Origin: Plazaster borealis
Lineage: Eukaryota > Echinodermata > Asteroidea > Forcipulatida > Labidiasteridae
DNA: 64,000 nucleotides
Reading direction: 5' to 3'
Assembly (NCBI GenBank): GCA_021014325.1
Contig: CM037463.1
Location: 10,733,001 to 10,797,000 of the forward strand
Within the stretch, counting starts at the first letter, position 1. Each line of letters begins with the position of its first letter. Made by a program: the position numbers and the translations under genes. The notes under the pieces were generated by a model, which searched no databases, was not told the origin of the DNA, and saw only the letters and a list, made by a program, of their open reading frames with translations. Positions 46,385 to 59,754 of the stretch are shown here, piece after piece.

Positions 46385-46480
46385 ACTTGTTGAGATCCTG
46401 ATATCCTGGCGACATCCCGTGATAATTATGGGATGTCGACATCTTAAAAGTAGAATGTCGTCTTCCAGGTATATCGTAGG
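46385..46480. repeat. Palindromic GATGTCGACATC-type repeat
   Basis: 'cgacatcccgtgataattat' then 'gggatgtcgacatctt', related to the larger cluster at 47450-47700. Confidence 0.6.
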
Positions 46481-47449
46481 AGGTCCTGTTTTCAGGGCGT
46501 CCCTGAAATCGATGCAAATCTTTTACCTCTCTGCGCGCGATGTAAACAGTCCCTAGATACAATTTTTGTGGTTTGACTTGCCAAGCAAAGAGTCTCCTCT
46601 CCTTTGACCAAAACTTAGAATTATGTGAGGCTCCACTGGCAAGTTGCACTTGTATTGCAAAAATGTGTGGTATTTTAGGCATTTCTACAAGGTACAAAAA
46701 TATGTCATACTGTCGGGGCCATAAAAAAAATTTGCCCGCCGGAAAAGTTTCATCGAACAATTTTTCAATTCACAATTCACGATGATAAAATCATGTGACT
46801 TAAAATTCTGCTGAGCATTCTGGGGAAAAAATACAGAGGCTTAAAGAAGCCATGTGCCTTATATCATTTTCTAACAGTCTGGAGAATTTTTTTTTAAACC
46901 CTCATATCATTTATTATTAATAACATTAAAATTTAAACATTGGCTTGGTGATTCAAATATCACTGTTTATTGATATGCTTTATTATAAATGTTAAGAAAC
47001 ATAAAAAGATTCAAAACTTTTTTAAAAATCAGATTTGAAAGCCAAGACTTATTGACACTTTTTTAATATTTTTTTAAAAAGTTTTGCAAATTACCATCGT
47101 AATTTTTAAAATTAAAAAAAATATTTTGAATAAAATGAAGACAACTGCTGGCTATAGAGTCATACACAACGTCTCACAGAACACTTGAAGTCACTGCAGA
47201 TGTTTCTTCTGCGTATGGCTTCACCAGGACACCATACTTTCTTGTTTGCCTCGAAAACAGGTCAAACTCAAAACACGGGGACGCTATTGAAGTCATCGAA
47301 GATCGGTGCGTGGTGTGAAAGTTTCAATGTCTATCAAGTTTTAATATATTTTTACATACTTCTTATAAACAGAGGAAGGTAATTAGGGCATCAGTTGATA
47401 TATGGCATCATTATTTTTTTTTCAATTCAAAGAAAAAGGCATAGTACAT

Positions 47450-47705
47450 CGAAAACCGGACACGGGAGGATATTTTATCTCGTGATGACAACATCCTAAA
47501 AATAGGATGACGCTTCCCAAGATAATTTATCTTGGGTTCTCGACATTTTCAGGATGTCGTCATCCCGAGATAATTTATCTCGGGAAGTCGACATCTCACT
47601 TCAGAATATCGTCATCCCGCGATAAATCTTCTCAGGATGTCGACATCTTACGTTTGTGATGTCATCATCCGACAGTAAATTATCTCAGGATGTCAACATG
47701 TCAAG
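47450..47705. repeat. Cluster of GATAATTTATC palindromes
   Basis: Four or five units alternate 'gagataatttatctcggg' (an almost perfect palindrome with a one-base centre) with 'aggatgtcgacatc' spacers. Related material lies at 46385-46480. No coding potential. Confidence 0.75.
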
Positions 47706-48551
47706 TGGCACTTCCAAAACTCCGTAGTAGACATATGTTCAGCTGAAACTTTCACATGTGACTTTTATTGTATGTTTCTTATTCATGTTGACTATATCAG
47801 TATTAAGTTGAATAAAACCAATCTATAACCCACCTTGAATGCGTATTTACACTAGCCGCTCATAAATCTCAGGAGACTTGTTTCGATAGTGTACTTTCAA
47901 AGAAATGAATAATTTTCCGACACTTGACTTGTGGATCGTTTGATCATTAAGCACCGAGTGTTCTCCACCGATAAAATCATCAAACTCGACACATTATGTT
48001 TTGAAATGTTATCTCTTAGTTTGGGTGCAAATGTGCACTCTTATCAGAGTTCATGTGGGAATAATAACTCGATCCAGTGACACCCTTTGAATGAAATTCT
48101 ACCTGAGTACGGGACTCTCGGCATAAACACTTGACCTCAGTCAAAACACTTGAACGGTGTCTCGCGATAATACACTTTTTAAATTTACGTGATCTCTATA
48201 TCGAAATGTTACTCCGTCGGTCCTTGTTTGTCGCGCGTAGTCCAGTGCACACGTTATTATGGTTGTGCCGCCATCGTTTGACACGAAATGCAATTGTTGA
48301 TGAAATCTGATAATAAACCTGTTAATGAAACCGATGAATACTGATGTGAAGTGTCTAGGCCTACAGGAAAGAAGTCCCGTAGGCCTGAAGAAATTAAGTC
48401 TATATGTAGAAATCATCTTTAAGATGAGAAAGGAATCGCCCCCATGATGCAGGGTGGAGGAGCCCCCATGTACTCGCCACATCCATATCAAGTAGTCCCG
48501 AACTCCGGCCTTCAGAGGCAATTACGACATGCGCCCCCACCCCCACCCTGT

Positions 48552-48955
48552 TTAAAGGGATTGCATACGTTTGGTAATTAGAACCCACTGTTTGCCCAAT
48601 CATAATAGTTGTAGATAAATCATAAAACCAAACTGTGAACATATCTTTCAAAAGGTGGTAGCTTTTTTGAGATATTTCCGAAGATCTGGAGCGGTTGTGT
48701 CCACGCATGCAGGGAGAGTAATTTGCAATCGGAATACACAACATGAGAAACGTTTCTGACAGAAACGCTTCTCAGATTCAGTTGGGTTTTTTGATAAAAA
48801 CTGAAATAGGCCTATTTTTTTAAACATAACCCCATTATATCAAGGTGATATGTTTCTCAAAATGCTTTATACTATCAGAAGCTGCTGTACTTCTTACAAA
48901 GTTTGTATTGTCATTAATTTTATGAGTAATTACCAAACGTATACAGACCCTTTAA
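48552..48955. mobile_element. MITE-like element, family B, full length
   Basis: 'ttaaagggattgcatacgtt' to 'aaacgtatacagacccttta', same body as 3131-3530. Confidence 0.85.
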
Positions 48956-49516
48956 CTCTCTCCTAACGCGACGAGTCTAAAATGTAAATCTTTACGAGAA
49001 ACCGATCGATACTGTAGCATCCAAACAACCATATGATAGGCTTAGTGATTGTAGTTGCCCATTAATAGGACTTCAGCATCAACTACGGTAAAAGAATCAT
49101 AATACGAGAGTATAGGATACATTATCGGCGTCTCGTGAATGTCAAATTATTGGTCCATTAGACCCAAGTTTCTCTCATACTTCACGATGATAACCCACTC
49201 TCCCAGGCAGCAATCTTGACTGATATTACCCCCCCCCCCATTAGCTAGATTACAAACACTGAAAATATATACTCGCAGCCATAAGCCCCAGGTTGAAAGA
49301 TGCCAGTTTCCTGTAGATGTATTAAACTTTCATATCATAAAAGAAACTCGCTGAGCTTTATTGACCCTGTTGGCGTTTCTGCATTTCACTGTGGCGACGT
49401 TTTCGAGGCACACTGTCAAAAAGATGTTGATGTTGTTCGTGTTTGTATGCACACACACAAAAAAACAAATTATGGCGAGGTAGGTCTACCTGTCGCAACA
49501 ATCAAAAATTGGGTTG

Positions 49517-49760
49517 TGATAGATACATCTTTAACATCTATTAAATTGTTGTGGTAGCCTACCCGCTGCTAAAAATATAAGATTGGAACTGCCTCTAGCT
49601 ACCGGGCAATCTCGGTGGTCTAAAGTGATAAGGCATCTACTCTAGAATGGCAAAGGTCGTTGGTTTGAATCCCACCCGAGTAATATGCCTGTGGATTTTT
49701 TTCACAGGACTCGGAAAAATACAGAGATAAGGTGCTCTTACACAAATCGGTTTACATGCA
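49517..49760 (+). mobile_element. tRNA-derived SINE, family S3
   Basis: 'acatctattaaattgttgtg' lead, head 'ggtggtctaaagtgataagg', B box 'ttggtttgaatcccacccga', tail truncated after 'cacaggactcgg'. Confidence 0.7.
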
Positions 49761-50078
49761 ATCTGTTTCCGAGGTAAGAATTTGTTTGTGCTGACCATTG
49801 GCCTCTGACGGGTGTTACATTTGAATGCAAGTTAACAAATTAAACAAAACCAATTTGTTGTTTATATTTATAGCTAAAATTTATTTCCAAGTATATATTT
49901 GTGTTAAACACGATTCAAAAACAATGTACATTCTTTACCATAAATAAATTATGTAGGACACAACAATACATAGATCTGCTTTAATATGTAATCGACATTG
50001 TACACTGATAATAACATCATTAAATATTGGTAATTCTTTTTCACAGCAATAGTAACAAACAAAAAATACACTCAACAC

Positions 50079-50207
50079 CTAGTATAAATTAATATGGATG
50101 TTTTGCAGGAAAACTGACTTGTCTTTGTTGAACATTTTCACAATGAAGTCATCTGAGTCATTGACTATAGCAGTGTCACCAGAACGAGGCTCGGAGGAAA
50201 ATAGCAT
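50079..50207 (-). other. Candidate small ORF or terminal exon, uncertain
   Basis: Minus-strand ATG (context AGGCCATGC) opens a 42-codon frame: MLFSSEPRSGDTAIVNDSDD, then FIVKMFNKDKSVFLQNIHIN and a stop. An AATAAA on the same strand lies at 49885-49880, about 195 nt beyond the stop. No homology is recognised, no good acceptor precedes it, and the plus strand is also open here. It could be chance. Confidence 0.2.
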
Positions 50208-50962
50208 GGCCTCTCTTTACGATGGGAGAATTATAACCTATAATTGCCATTACCTATAAAGGAAACCAGACCAGGATGGTGGCATTGTGGTATTGCTGTT
50301 TGTTCATCCAAAAGTCGTTCACCGGAAACTTTAAAACTTAGAAATAAAACAAATCAATATTATCAACATAGGTAAAAAGGTCTTGATAATAAATTTAATC
50401 CTGCTGCTTCTCTGTTATTGGTCAAACATCTTTTGAATTTGAACCAATGAATGCCACTACTCAACCCAATAGGAAAATGTTAAGTGTACACCATTTGGGG
50501 GCTTAAGTTCTCGAGACAAAAATCTCAATAAAAACTAAAATCGCTTTTTAGTTTGATTAATTTGTCATTTTGAATGAAATACACAAACAAAATGGTGGCG
50601 CACATGCGTCAAATTACCTGTGAACGTGTATTATAAACTTAGTTACGTTATTTCATTGTATTTGTATCTGTAATTATCAACGATAGCACCAGTTGCATTT
50701 TATTCTTGGCACTTTGCCACTTGACGTCACGTGGAAACAGGCACTGCATAATATCTGTATACGACGATTTATATATTGCTTTAATTCAAAGACGAATCAA
50801 ATTTTTAAGTGCAAATGTTTCTCTATTTCAGGATATTTAGTCGTAAAAATAAATTATATAACTATTTCTCAATACGCGTTATTAGTAGGCCTAAACGGAT
50901 ATCTTAATAATGTGATTTGGTTTTTATAATATTAAACAAAAACAAGTTGACCAAGTGCACTC

Positions 50963-50968
50963 TTTATT
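50963..50968 (-). terminator. Candidate poly(A) signal for the NMES1-like gene
   Basis: TTTATT on the plus strand (AATAAA on minus, 'gtgcaataaagagtgc') is a canonical minus-strand signal I found downstream of the 52218 stop. It would imply a ~1.25-kb 3' UTR covering the compound repeat. An ATTAAA at about 51830-51825 is an alternative. Confidence 0.3.
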
Positions 50969-51139
50969 GCACTGATGTACAAACCCGTACATCTCCATAT
51001 ATTATATCGGGCGATAAAATTACGCATGGCTGTTATTTTTAGTAATGTTGTGTTTCACTGTATAATGAGGCTATGGTATAAATCTGTTTATAATACATAC
51101 GGTGCACAAAGACACACACACAAACCCGAGTGTGTAAAC

Positions 51140-52090
51140 ACCTGCAACCGGGGACCTCCTATTGTCTCCCTTTTGTTTGTACTCTAACTTTTTAGCAACA
51201 GTTCCCATTGGTTTTGTACACGCTATCCAACTGGGAACCTTCACCCAACCGGGGACCCTATTGTCCTCTTTTGTTATAGGTCCCCGGTTTGAAGTGTATA
51301 CCTACCCACACACACGTTTGTGAATCCCGTAAATCGAGGACTTCTCTTTGTTCTCCCATTGTTTGGACGTAGTTTTTTTTAGCGACGTCCCCATTGGTTT
51401 TGTACACAAAAGCGAAGCGAGGACGTCCTCGCTCGGTCAAACACCCGAATCCCTTTTGTTAAAGTCCTCGGTTTCAACGGGTAGACACGCTCACACACAC
51501 AACCTTACGGATCCGGTTTGTGGGGTCCTGCTATTGTTGTTCTATTATTCCCTTTTCTGAAGGATTCCCTTGTGGGGTCCAGGTTGAACAAAGAATTCCC
51601 TTGTGGGGTCCATTGTTCCATTGTGTAAAAGACCCCACAGGGGCACTCCCGTAAGCTCACACACACATCTGTAAATGGTGTGAACCGAGGACACCCCTTT
51701 GTTCTCCCATTGGACTTAGTTTTTGTTTGTTTTAGCGACGTCCCCATTGGTTTTGTGCACAAAAGCAAAGCGAGGACTCTCCCCGGTATGTAATTTTCCC
51801 GAATCCTTTTTGTTAAAGTCCTCGGTTTTAATGCATAGACATGTTCGCAAAATACACACCCTTACACAAGGCAGTTACGGGGTACTTCCATTGTTGTTCT
51901 ATTATTCCCTTTTCTAAAGAAAACTTCTGCGGCGACCACTAGAACAAAGAAAACCTTGTGGGGTAGCATTGTTCATATACTGTGCAAGTACCCCGTAAAG
52001 GTGGCGCCTGTAAGGGCACGTTTGTAATGGCCCCCAACCGCGAACCCTCCTTTGTTCAAACCTTTGTCCCGACAAACTTGGTGTCAATGG
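51140..52090. repeat. Compound ~355-bp tandem repeat rich in SOX-like motifs
   Basis: About two and a half units. 'ctttgttctcccattg' recurs at about 51345 and 51697. 'gttgttctattattcccttt' recurs at about 51533 and 51891. 'gcgacgtccccattggtttt' recurs at about 51382 and 51736. Inside each unit 'cgaggac...gtcctcg' and 'ggggtcc...gacccca' are inverted pairs. ATTGTT/AACAAT, CTTTGTT and ACAAAG hexamers are numerous. It lies directly downstream of the NMES1-like stop codon, possibly in its 3' UTR. Confidence 0.75.
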
Positions 52091-52217
52091 CATCAGCCAC
52101 AACCAATGACAGTCCATAATCGAAAAAATTGTTATGGTTTAAATCTCTTGTGTGCAATAGGTACAGCATAATGAAAGAATATGGCGGCCTTATTTCAGAT
52201 GCGGTGATATTTCTCGC

Positions 52218-52295
52218 CTACTTTGCAGATCCGATCTCCCTCTTCAGCTTTTCAATGGCTGGGTTGACTTTGTATTCCTGGTGCAGGGTTAAGAG
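52218..52295 (-). CDS. COXFA4L3: NMES1-like exon 4, C terminus
   Basis: Acceptor GTTCCTAG; encodes LLTLHQEYKVNPAIEKLKRE then IGSAK and TAG. QKLLTLHQ across the splice parallels QKLITINQ of NMES1. Confidence 0.87.
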   Translation of the reverse strand, partial: LLTLHQEYKVNPAIEKLKREIGSAK

Positions 52296-55200
52296 CTAGG
52301 AACCACAAGACAAATAACAAAATCGGAATATAATTGTCAGGATTAAGTCACATAATAAGACTTAAAGGTTCGCACATTGTGGCATTAAGGAAGAAAGGCT
52401 TCAGGTGGAACCGTTTTATGAAATCTCTATGTTCGTCGTATGGGCCACCGCACACTGTTCGAAATTTATGAGTAGGGCCTATATACCGGTTCTTTTAAAA
52501 ACCACCAAAATGGTATTCCAAAGAGATTTCACACGGTGTCACACCAAAAACCTATTCCTTAATTATCTTGAAGCTTCACAACAGCAACAACAACAACAAA
52601 ATAAACACACGCAAACCCATGTCATTTTTGAAAAAACCATCCCCAATTTTAGTCTCTCTTTAAAGATGATAATGACCAAAATAAATAGGGTATCCGGGGT
52701 CAAATTAAGCATTGTGATGCACTCATTTTCTAATATCAGAGTCCTTATGAAAATGGAAAAAATTACGGCTCTAACCTCAAAATGGTGTAAAATGTAAAAA
52801 TAAATTTCATACTCTTTCATCTGAGGATTTTTTGCACCAGTCAAACGGTCAAAATTCATTGCCTTTTTGATTGAACATCATCAAAATTCAGGAACGGACT
52901 TAAACAATTTCCATTACAAAAATGTACATGACCCAGAATAATATTTGAAATGTGACGTCACTGGATGTTTTAGGATGTTGGCAAAGTTAGCGCTGGAGGG
53001 GTGTCAAACACATTCGGATTGTTTTACGCCGTTTTAGTGTGAAGTTAGAGACTTGTAATGTTTATTGTTTACTTTCATGAGGACTCTATCTATTGGAAAA
53101 TAAGTGGATCACAAAAACTGATTTTGACCTTGGAGCTCCTTAAAGGCACTGAACACGTTTGGTAATTGTCAAAGACCAGTGTTCTCACTTGGTGTATCCC
53201 AACATATGCATAGAATAACAAGCCTGTGAAAATGTGGGCTCAATGGGTCATCGAAGTTGCAAGAAAATGTTGAAAGAAAAAACACCCTTGTTGTACAAAT
53301 TTGTGTGCTTTCAGATAGGAATAAAAGGCTTCAGGCCTGAAGTCTTTTTATTATTTTAGTAAGAAATTACCTCTTTATCAAAAACTACGTTACCTAAGAG
53401 GGAGTCGTTTCTAACAATGTTTTATACTATCAACAGCTCCCCGTTGCTCGTTACTAAGTAAGTTTTTATGCTAATATATATTTTGAGTAATTACCAAACG
53501 TGTACAGTGCCTTTAAGGATATACATCACTTTTCTTTTTGGAAGAGTGCATTTATTCCCATCTTCACAGTCTCGATAAACACGAAAAACAAAAAGGGGAA
53601 AATCCATCATGTTTAGGTGTTAGTTTTTCACACAAAAATTATAATAATGGATTATTTTGTGCACACTCCTAATCATATCCTTAGGCCTTTCTCTGAGTCG
53701 TCAAATCCAACGGCCTATTGGAAACATGTTCACGATGCACGTGACATTATGTCAGATGAAAAAATTACAAATGGTGAGCTTCCATGCATTTTAAAAATCG
53801 TTAGTGGATTTTTTTTCCCCGACCATTCATGTCATTAAAGTATGATATATTTCACAAGCAATTTTCTCATCCTGGAAAAAACCCAGCATGTTATTCACAT
53901 TATTCTAAACGCATTCACGAAGAGCTGGCGTTTCTCTATAAATTCAAGGAAACATCACATTATCTACACGTCCATTTATATTGGAGAACAATGTTACATT
54001 TTAGGTCAGAAGCGCTTTGCATTGTAGTCCCCGTATCTCCATTGAAATGTCAAACCTTTGAATGGTCTGCACGGACTAAATGCATTGGGTTCAATAATTG
54101 TCGATTATCAATCATTAACAATAACTCAATTATTGAAGTGGGGGTGGAAAGGTTGAGTATTGTGAGTGTCGAGTAGGCCTTCTCGTCTCGAGTCGAAAGA
54201 TACGTTTCAGGTTTCTGCATTTTAGGTGTTGCTGTGTAAACTGTTACGTGGTCGGTCGTTATTGTTCACTATAAAGGGCAATGTTGGTGTGATAAATTTT
54301 TGTTGATAACAAAATGGTTGATGAGTTGGCAGTTTTTAAATGCCAATCTAAAGAAATATATGAATTCTGTCTTATTGCATCAAGTCGTTTTGTGGCTGTT
54401 TAAACTGACACTAACTGAGCGAAGTATTTTGCAGGGCTACCGCCTTAAAATGAAGATTTAAAAAGAATAAGAAATGTTTTTCTTTCTCCACACATATTTG
54501 TTTAAGTGTTGTAATTTGTAAACCACGATATTTATTTTATATTAAAAAGGGTACAGATACTTTGATATTTTGTTAAACAAAAAACATGTCATAGGCTATA
54601 CGACGAACCTTTCAAGACTTCGAATGCGTAACGAGAAAACAGCCCGAACGGACTTAAATTTCGATTCACACGTAGCTTAAAGTGAAACCATTTTTTTTTT
54701 CACAGAAGGCCCTATTTTTCATGACAGTCAAGTTAGTTTGATATTGGACATTCACGTATGTTTGTACAGCGAATGTCTACCTTGCATATCGATATTGGCA
54801 AGGGACATTCACATAGGTTTGTACAGTGAATGTCTACTTGCACATCGAACTAGCTTAAAGGCACTGAACACGTTTGGTAATTGTCAAAGGCCAGTGTTCT
54901 CACTTGGTGTATCCCAACATATGCATAAAATAACAAGCCTGTGAAAATTTGGGCTCAATTGGTCACCGAAGTCGCAAGAAAATGATGAAAGAAAAAACAC
55001 CATTGTTGTACAAATTTGTGTGCTTTCAGCTCAGAACTTCTTGCAAGAAGTTTTTATTATTTTAGTGAGAAATTACCTCTTTTCTCAAAAACTACGTTAC
55101 TTCAGAGGGAGTCGTTTCCTACAATGTTTTATACTATCAACATTTCTCTGTTGCTTGTTACCAAGTAGGTTTTTATGCTAATATTTGTTTTGAGTCATTA

Positions 55201-58200
55201 CCAAACGTGTACGATACCTTTAACTGTCATTCATTTTTCTGAGCTTTACAAATCATGCATGATGCCTTTAATAAAATATTGCAACATCTGCGTTTCCAAA
55301 CCATCCTTGCAGACGATTATTCCATGCAGTTTTTATTTATATGTTAATACTTCGCGATGCTTTTCACGTCATAAACCAACGAGGCTTACGACTTGGGTCG
55401 TCTCTTTGCAGCATGACCTTCGCCGTCACCTGTGCCTCTCCTTACGGCCAATGCTTCACTGGGAAAGGCGTATTTCACGGTCGTTTTGTCTAACCTTATC
55501 ATTGAAATGTTTCGAGTTCTTTAGAAAACGGAGGAATCCCGCGCTGCTCTTGAAAACCAAAGAAGCCTTCAATGTCATTAAACCTCCATGTGAGATGTCA
55601 TCAATCACAAAATGTCTGAACAGAATCTGCCTCGGGTACAAAGATCAAAATTGTAAATCTAAACACCCAAGCCAGACGAGAAAAAGGATCAGAGTTTGGC
55701 GTTTGGCGAGCCAGTTTTGTTTACATGATTGTGAACGAGTCTATTTTTATCAATCCACGCTTTTATAAAAGAAAACAAAAACACTTCAAATTGTATACCT
55801 GCGTCTATAAACCAATTAAACTGACCGTGCGTGTATATTGACTCTTATCTTGAGTCTTGGGTTTGCCTGCATCTGATAATGGCTCTCGTGTAATATATAT
55901 AGATATAAAAGGCCGAGGTCTTCATGATTTGTAACGATCGAAAACGTGAGACCTATTTTTCATCGCAAAGCTTTTATTCATATTTTTGTATCATCAGTAT
56001 CAATTGTTCTCAGACATATTCCTGTTTGAATTACTCCCATTGTGTAAGATTTTTTTCTCCTGGCACTCAATATTTTATTTTACCTCGAAGTCCAATTAAA
56101 GGTATCGAATTAAAGGTATCGTATTAAAGGTATCGTACACGTTTGGTAATGACTCAAAACAAATATTAGCATAACAAACTTACTTGGGTAACAAGCAACG
56201 GAGAGCTGTTGATAGTATAAAACATTGTTGGAAACGACTCCCTCTGAAGATAACGTAGTTTTTGAGAAAGAGGTAATTTCTCACTTGTACAACAAGGGTG
56301 TTTTTTCTTTCATCATTTTCTTGCAACTTCGACGACCAATTGAGCCCAAATTTTTACAGGCTTGTTATTTTATGCATATGTTGGGAATTGGGATACACCA
56401 AGTGAGAAAACTGGTCTTTGACAATTTCCAAACGTGTTCAGTGCCTTTAAGCACATATTAAAATGGAAGTGAAAAACAAAATACCAGGGGAAAAAAACAA
56501 TCAACTACTCTGTAATCTAGAAAACGATGGTGTATTTATTGAAAACCTAAAGATGAAAATAATAACACTCTTTCCAATAAAAATATGGTGTATTATACTT
56601 TTTAATTACAACCAACAATATTTCAAGATAACTCGTATATAATCATCATGTAAATTTGGTTTGAACATCTGTCATGACCACAATCAAACACCGGTACTCC
56701 TGTTAAATAATGCGAATATTTTGGTGCTGTAATTTACCTTTTGTCGTTTTTCGGGATCGATTCTTTCCCATGGTCTTGGGTTTGAATCCTTGAACAACCT
56801 GAAAAAACAAAAACAAAATACTTTTAATATTTTTTATTTCCTTTGGGAAAACCACCTGAGGTCATAAATATTTTTAAAGGTGAAAATTGAAGTATTTTTT
56901 TAAAATATTTTTTAAGAAAACTAGAACGGGTAGTTAAAATAAAAGATTTAATACACACTCTGGTATAATACTCATCGCAAACATAATACTTCGACGGTTT
57001 GTTAACTCATCGAACGTTCCCCGAAAAAATTGCGAAGCGAATCCTGACCTTTGACCTTCACTGTAGATGTATCAATGGTGAGCTCCAGAGAGGATCACTT
57101 TTGAACGCGCAATAAACAGAGACCCTTTTCGAAACCTTTGATTGTAAAAAAAAAAAAACAAACAAACAAACAACAAACAAACATTTGAATCTGAGAAGCA
57201 TTATGCGTAACGCTTCTCAGAGTGTGTATTCCAATGCAGATTATTCTTCCTGCTTGGACATAACCGCTCCAGATTTTCGGCAATATCTCAAAAACGCTAC
57301 CACCTTTTAAAATGAAAAACTTTAAAATGTTCACAGGTTAGTTTTATGGTATATATCTGCAACAATATAGGTTTGAAACAAACACTAGTCTCCAATTACC
57401 AAACGTGTGCGATGCCTTTAAGCTATATATCTTTCCTCCAGTTATTTAGAAGACATGAGCTTTCCTGACGGGGTTTCAATCAAGCGGACGGAGCCCATAA
57501 GCCCAACCGAGGTTTCGCAAAAGGGCCAGGAGGTTCCCCTTCGCCCCTCTCCACCAATGGCTTCCATTTCAATTTAAGCCCAATTTAAGGAACAAATCTC
57601 GACCAGATAACCCCTCTGTAGTAAGCACATTCTTTCAGGTGCCTGGGCAATTTTTATTGTGCTGGTAGTCTGGATTGCTCATACAAAAAGGCACCAATGG
57701 CTTTCATTTAAATTTAAGCCCAATTTAAGGAACAAATCTCGACCAGATAACCCCTCTAAGCACATCCTTTCAGGTGCCTGGGCAATTTCTGATGCCACTT
57801 TACTCTTACGTTTATGCAATCCAGACTACCAGCACATAATTCACAGCACCTCGTAAAATTTACCCAGAAATGGCAATTTTATTTATCGAATTAATCATTT
57901 TCACTCACGCTACATCGGGCTTCCTCAAGATACTGTAGGTTCCAAAGCTGGTTGCTAGGATGCAAACAAACCCGGTGACTATTACGAGAGGAGACAACTG
58001 CCAGACGAAATAAATCACACAATTAGTTGTCATTATATTGAATCAATGGATGAATAAACTGAGTATCACAGCCCCTCTATTTCACGCGGGGTCTTGGTTT
58101 TTGCAGGGGTTCAATTTTGAAAGAAAGCTTTTAAGGCACTGTACACGTTTTGGTAATTACTCAAAACATATATTAACATAAAAACTGTCTTGGTAACGAG

Positions 58201-59710
58201 CAACAGAGAGCTGTTGATAGTATAAAACATTGTAGGAAACGACTCCCTCTGAACTAACGTATTTTTTGAGAAAGAGGTAATTTCTCACTAAAATAACAAA
58301 AGACTTCTTGCAAAAAGCCTTTTATTCCTATCTGAAAGCACACACATTTGTACAACAAGGGTGTTTTTTCTTTCAACATTTTATTGCAATTTCGATGACC
58401 AATTGAGCCCAAATTTTCACAGGCTTGTTATATTATGCATATGTTGGGATATACCAAGGGAGAACACTGGTCTTTGACAATTACCAAACGTGTTCAGTGC
58501 CTTTAAGGTCATAAATATGCTACACGCGAGTTAGCTTATCACAAACAATTATTGTTAAAGTAAAAACCGTCACAAAATTAATTTGAGGACAAAGATTCAA
58601 ACAAAAAAATTAAAGGTATAATCATTATAACAGGATTTGTAAGGATACAACAAATCATTGTCTAATTTTAGTCCGAAAGCTTACTGACTATTAAGTTCAT
58701 ATAGAACCGGGTGGGTTTTTTTCTGTGATCACACAAAACATGAATACTGTCTGCGACTATTTTGCCATCTCTACCAATCCTGTATATAATAATAATGTAG
58801 GGAACAATGATCGAGCTGCAGAGACCTAGAAGGTTTTCATGTGGGATGTGTTCATTAGCAATTTTACATCAGTTACGAGCACACAGACCATTATAATGCG
58901 TTTCAAGGCTCGAGTGGCTCAGTGCATTTTTAATTTATCTCTACCAATTTATACTGAAGAGTTTGCCAGTAATGTCACATCGGTCTAGGTCTAGACTTGG
59001 TTGAATTCTTGTTTAATCTATATCCCTGATCGGTGCATTTTTAATTTATCTCAGCCAATTTTTACTGAAGAGTTTACCAGTATTAATGTCACGTCGGTTT
59101 AGGCATGGAGGTAGACTATACCTCCATGGTCTAGGCTGGGTTGAAATATTGTTTAATCTATATCCCTGATCGGTGCATTTTTAATTTATCTCAGCCAATT
59201 TTTGTACTGAAGAGTTTACCAGTAATGTCACGTCGGTCTAGGCTGGGTTGTTTAATCTATATCCCCGGCCAGACGATGCCTGTTTAAAGAGGTATCGCTC
59301 AAAGACTGTTATCATTTTATCACTAACAGTTTTTTCCCTTATCCCAGATTTGAAACATATCATTTGAACACTATAGTAATGTTATGGGTACACCATGTAC
59401 AATCTTCGGCAGCTCAGCACAATTACTACTGGTATAAGGGTTAGATGATAACAAAACAATCAAACAAACCCTTTTCGGAGCCACCATCTCTTCCAAAATG
59501 ACATAAGTAACATAAAAGTAAAGTTTTACTAAGTAATGAATCCGTTTAATAGGGAGCCGGGTTTTTTTTTTTGGTTTTTATTGTTTTGGTTTGGTTTTGG
59601 GTTTTTTTTTGGGGGGGGGGGGTTGTTTTGTGTGTGTGTTGTTTTTTTTTTTTTTTTTGTTTTTTTTTGGGGGGGGGGGTGTTTTTTTTTTTTTTGTTTT
59701 TTTTTTTTGG

Positions 59711-59754
<44 letters not shown>

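Larger units (their letters stand above)
41248..52217. other. CENPE / NMES1-like tail-to-tail intergenic region
   Basis: No exon recognised apart from one weak minus-strand candidate at 50079-50207. It contains CENPE 3' UTR candidates, at least six MITE copies, two S3 SINE copies, palindromic GATAATTTATC repeats and the compound tandem repeat at 51140-52090. 46215-47440, 47701-48550 and 50300-51140 are AT-rich, and I see nothing in them. Confidence 0.5.

Noticed and set aside
46317..46760. 147-codon minus-strand ORF
   Set aside because: No recognisable domain or splice context, and it overlaps the palindromic GATGTCGACATC-type repeat.
55175..55768. 197-codon plus-strand ORF
   Set aside because: Starts inside the right end of a family A MITE, lies in an intron of the minus-strand NMES1-like gene, and has no domain or codon signature of a real protein.
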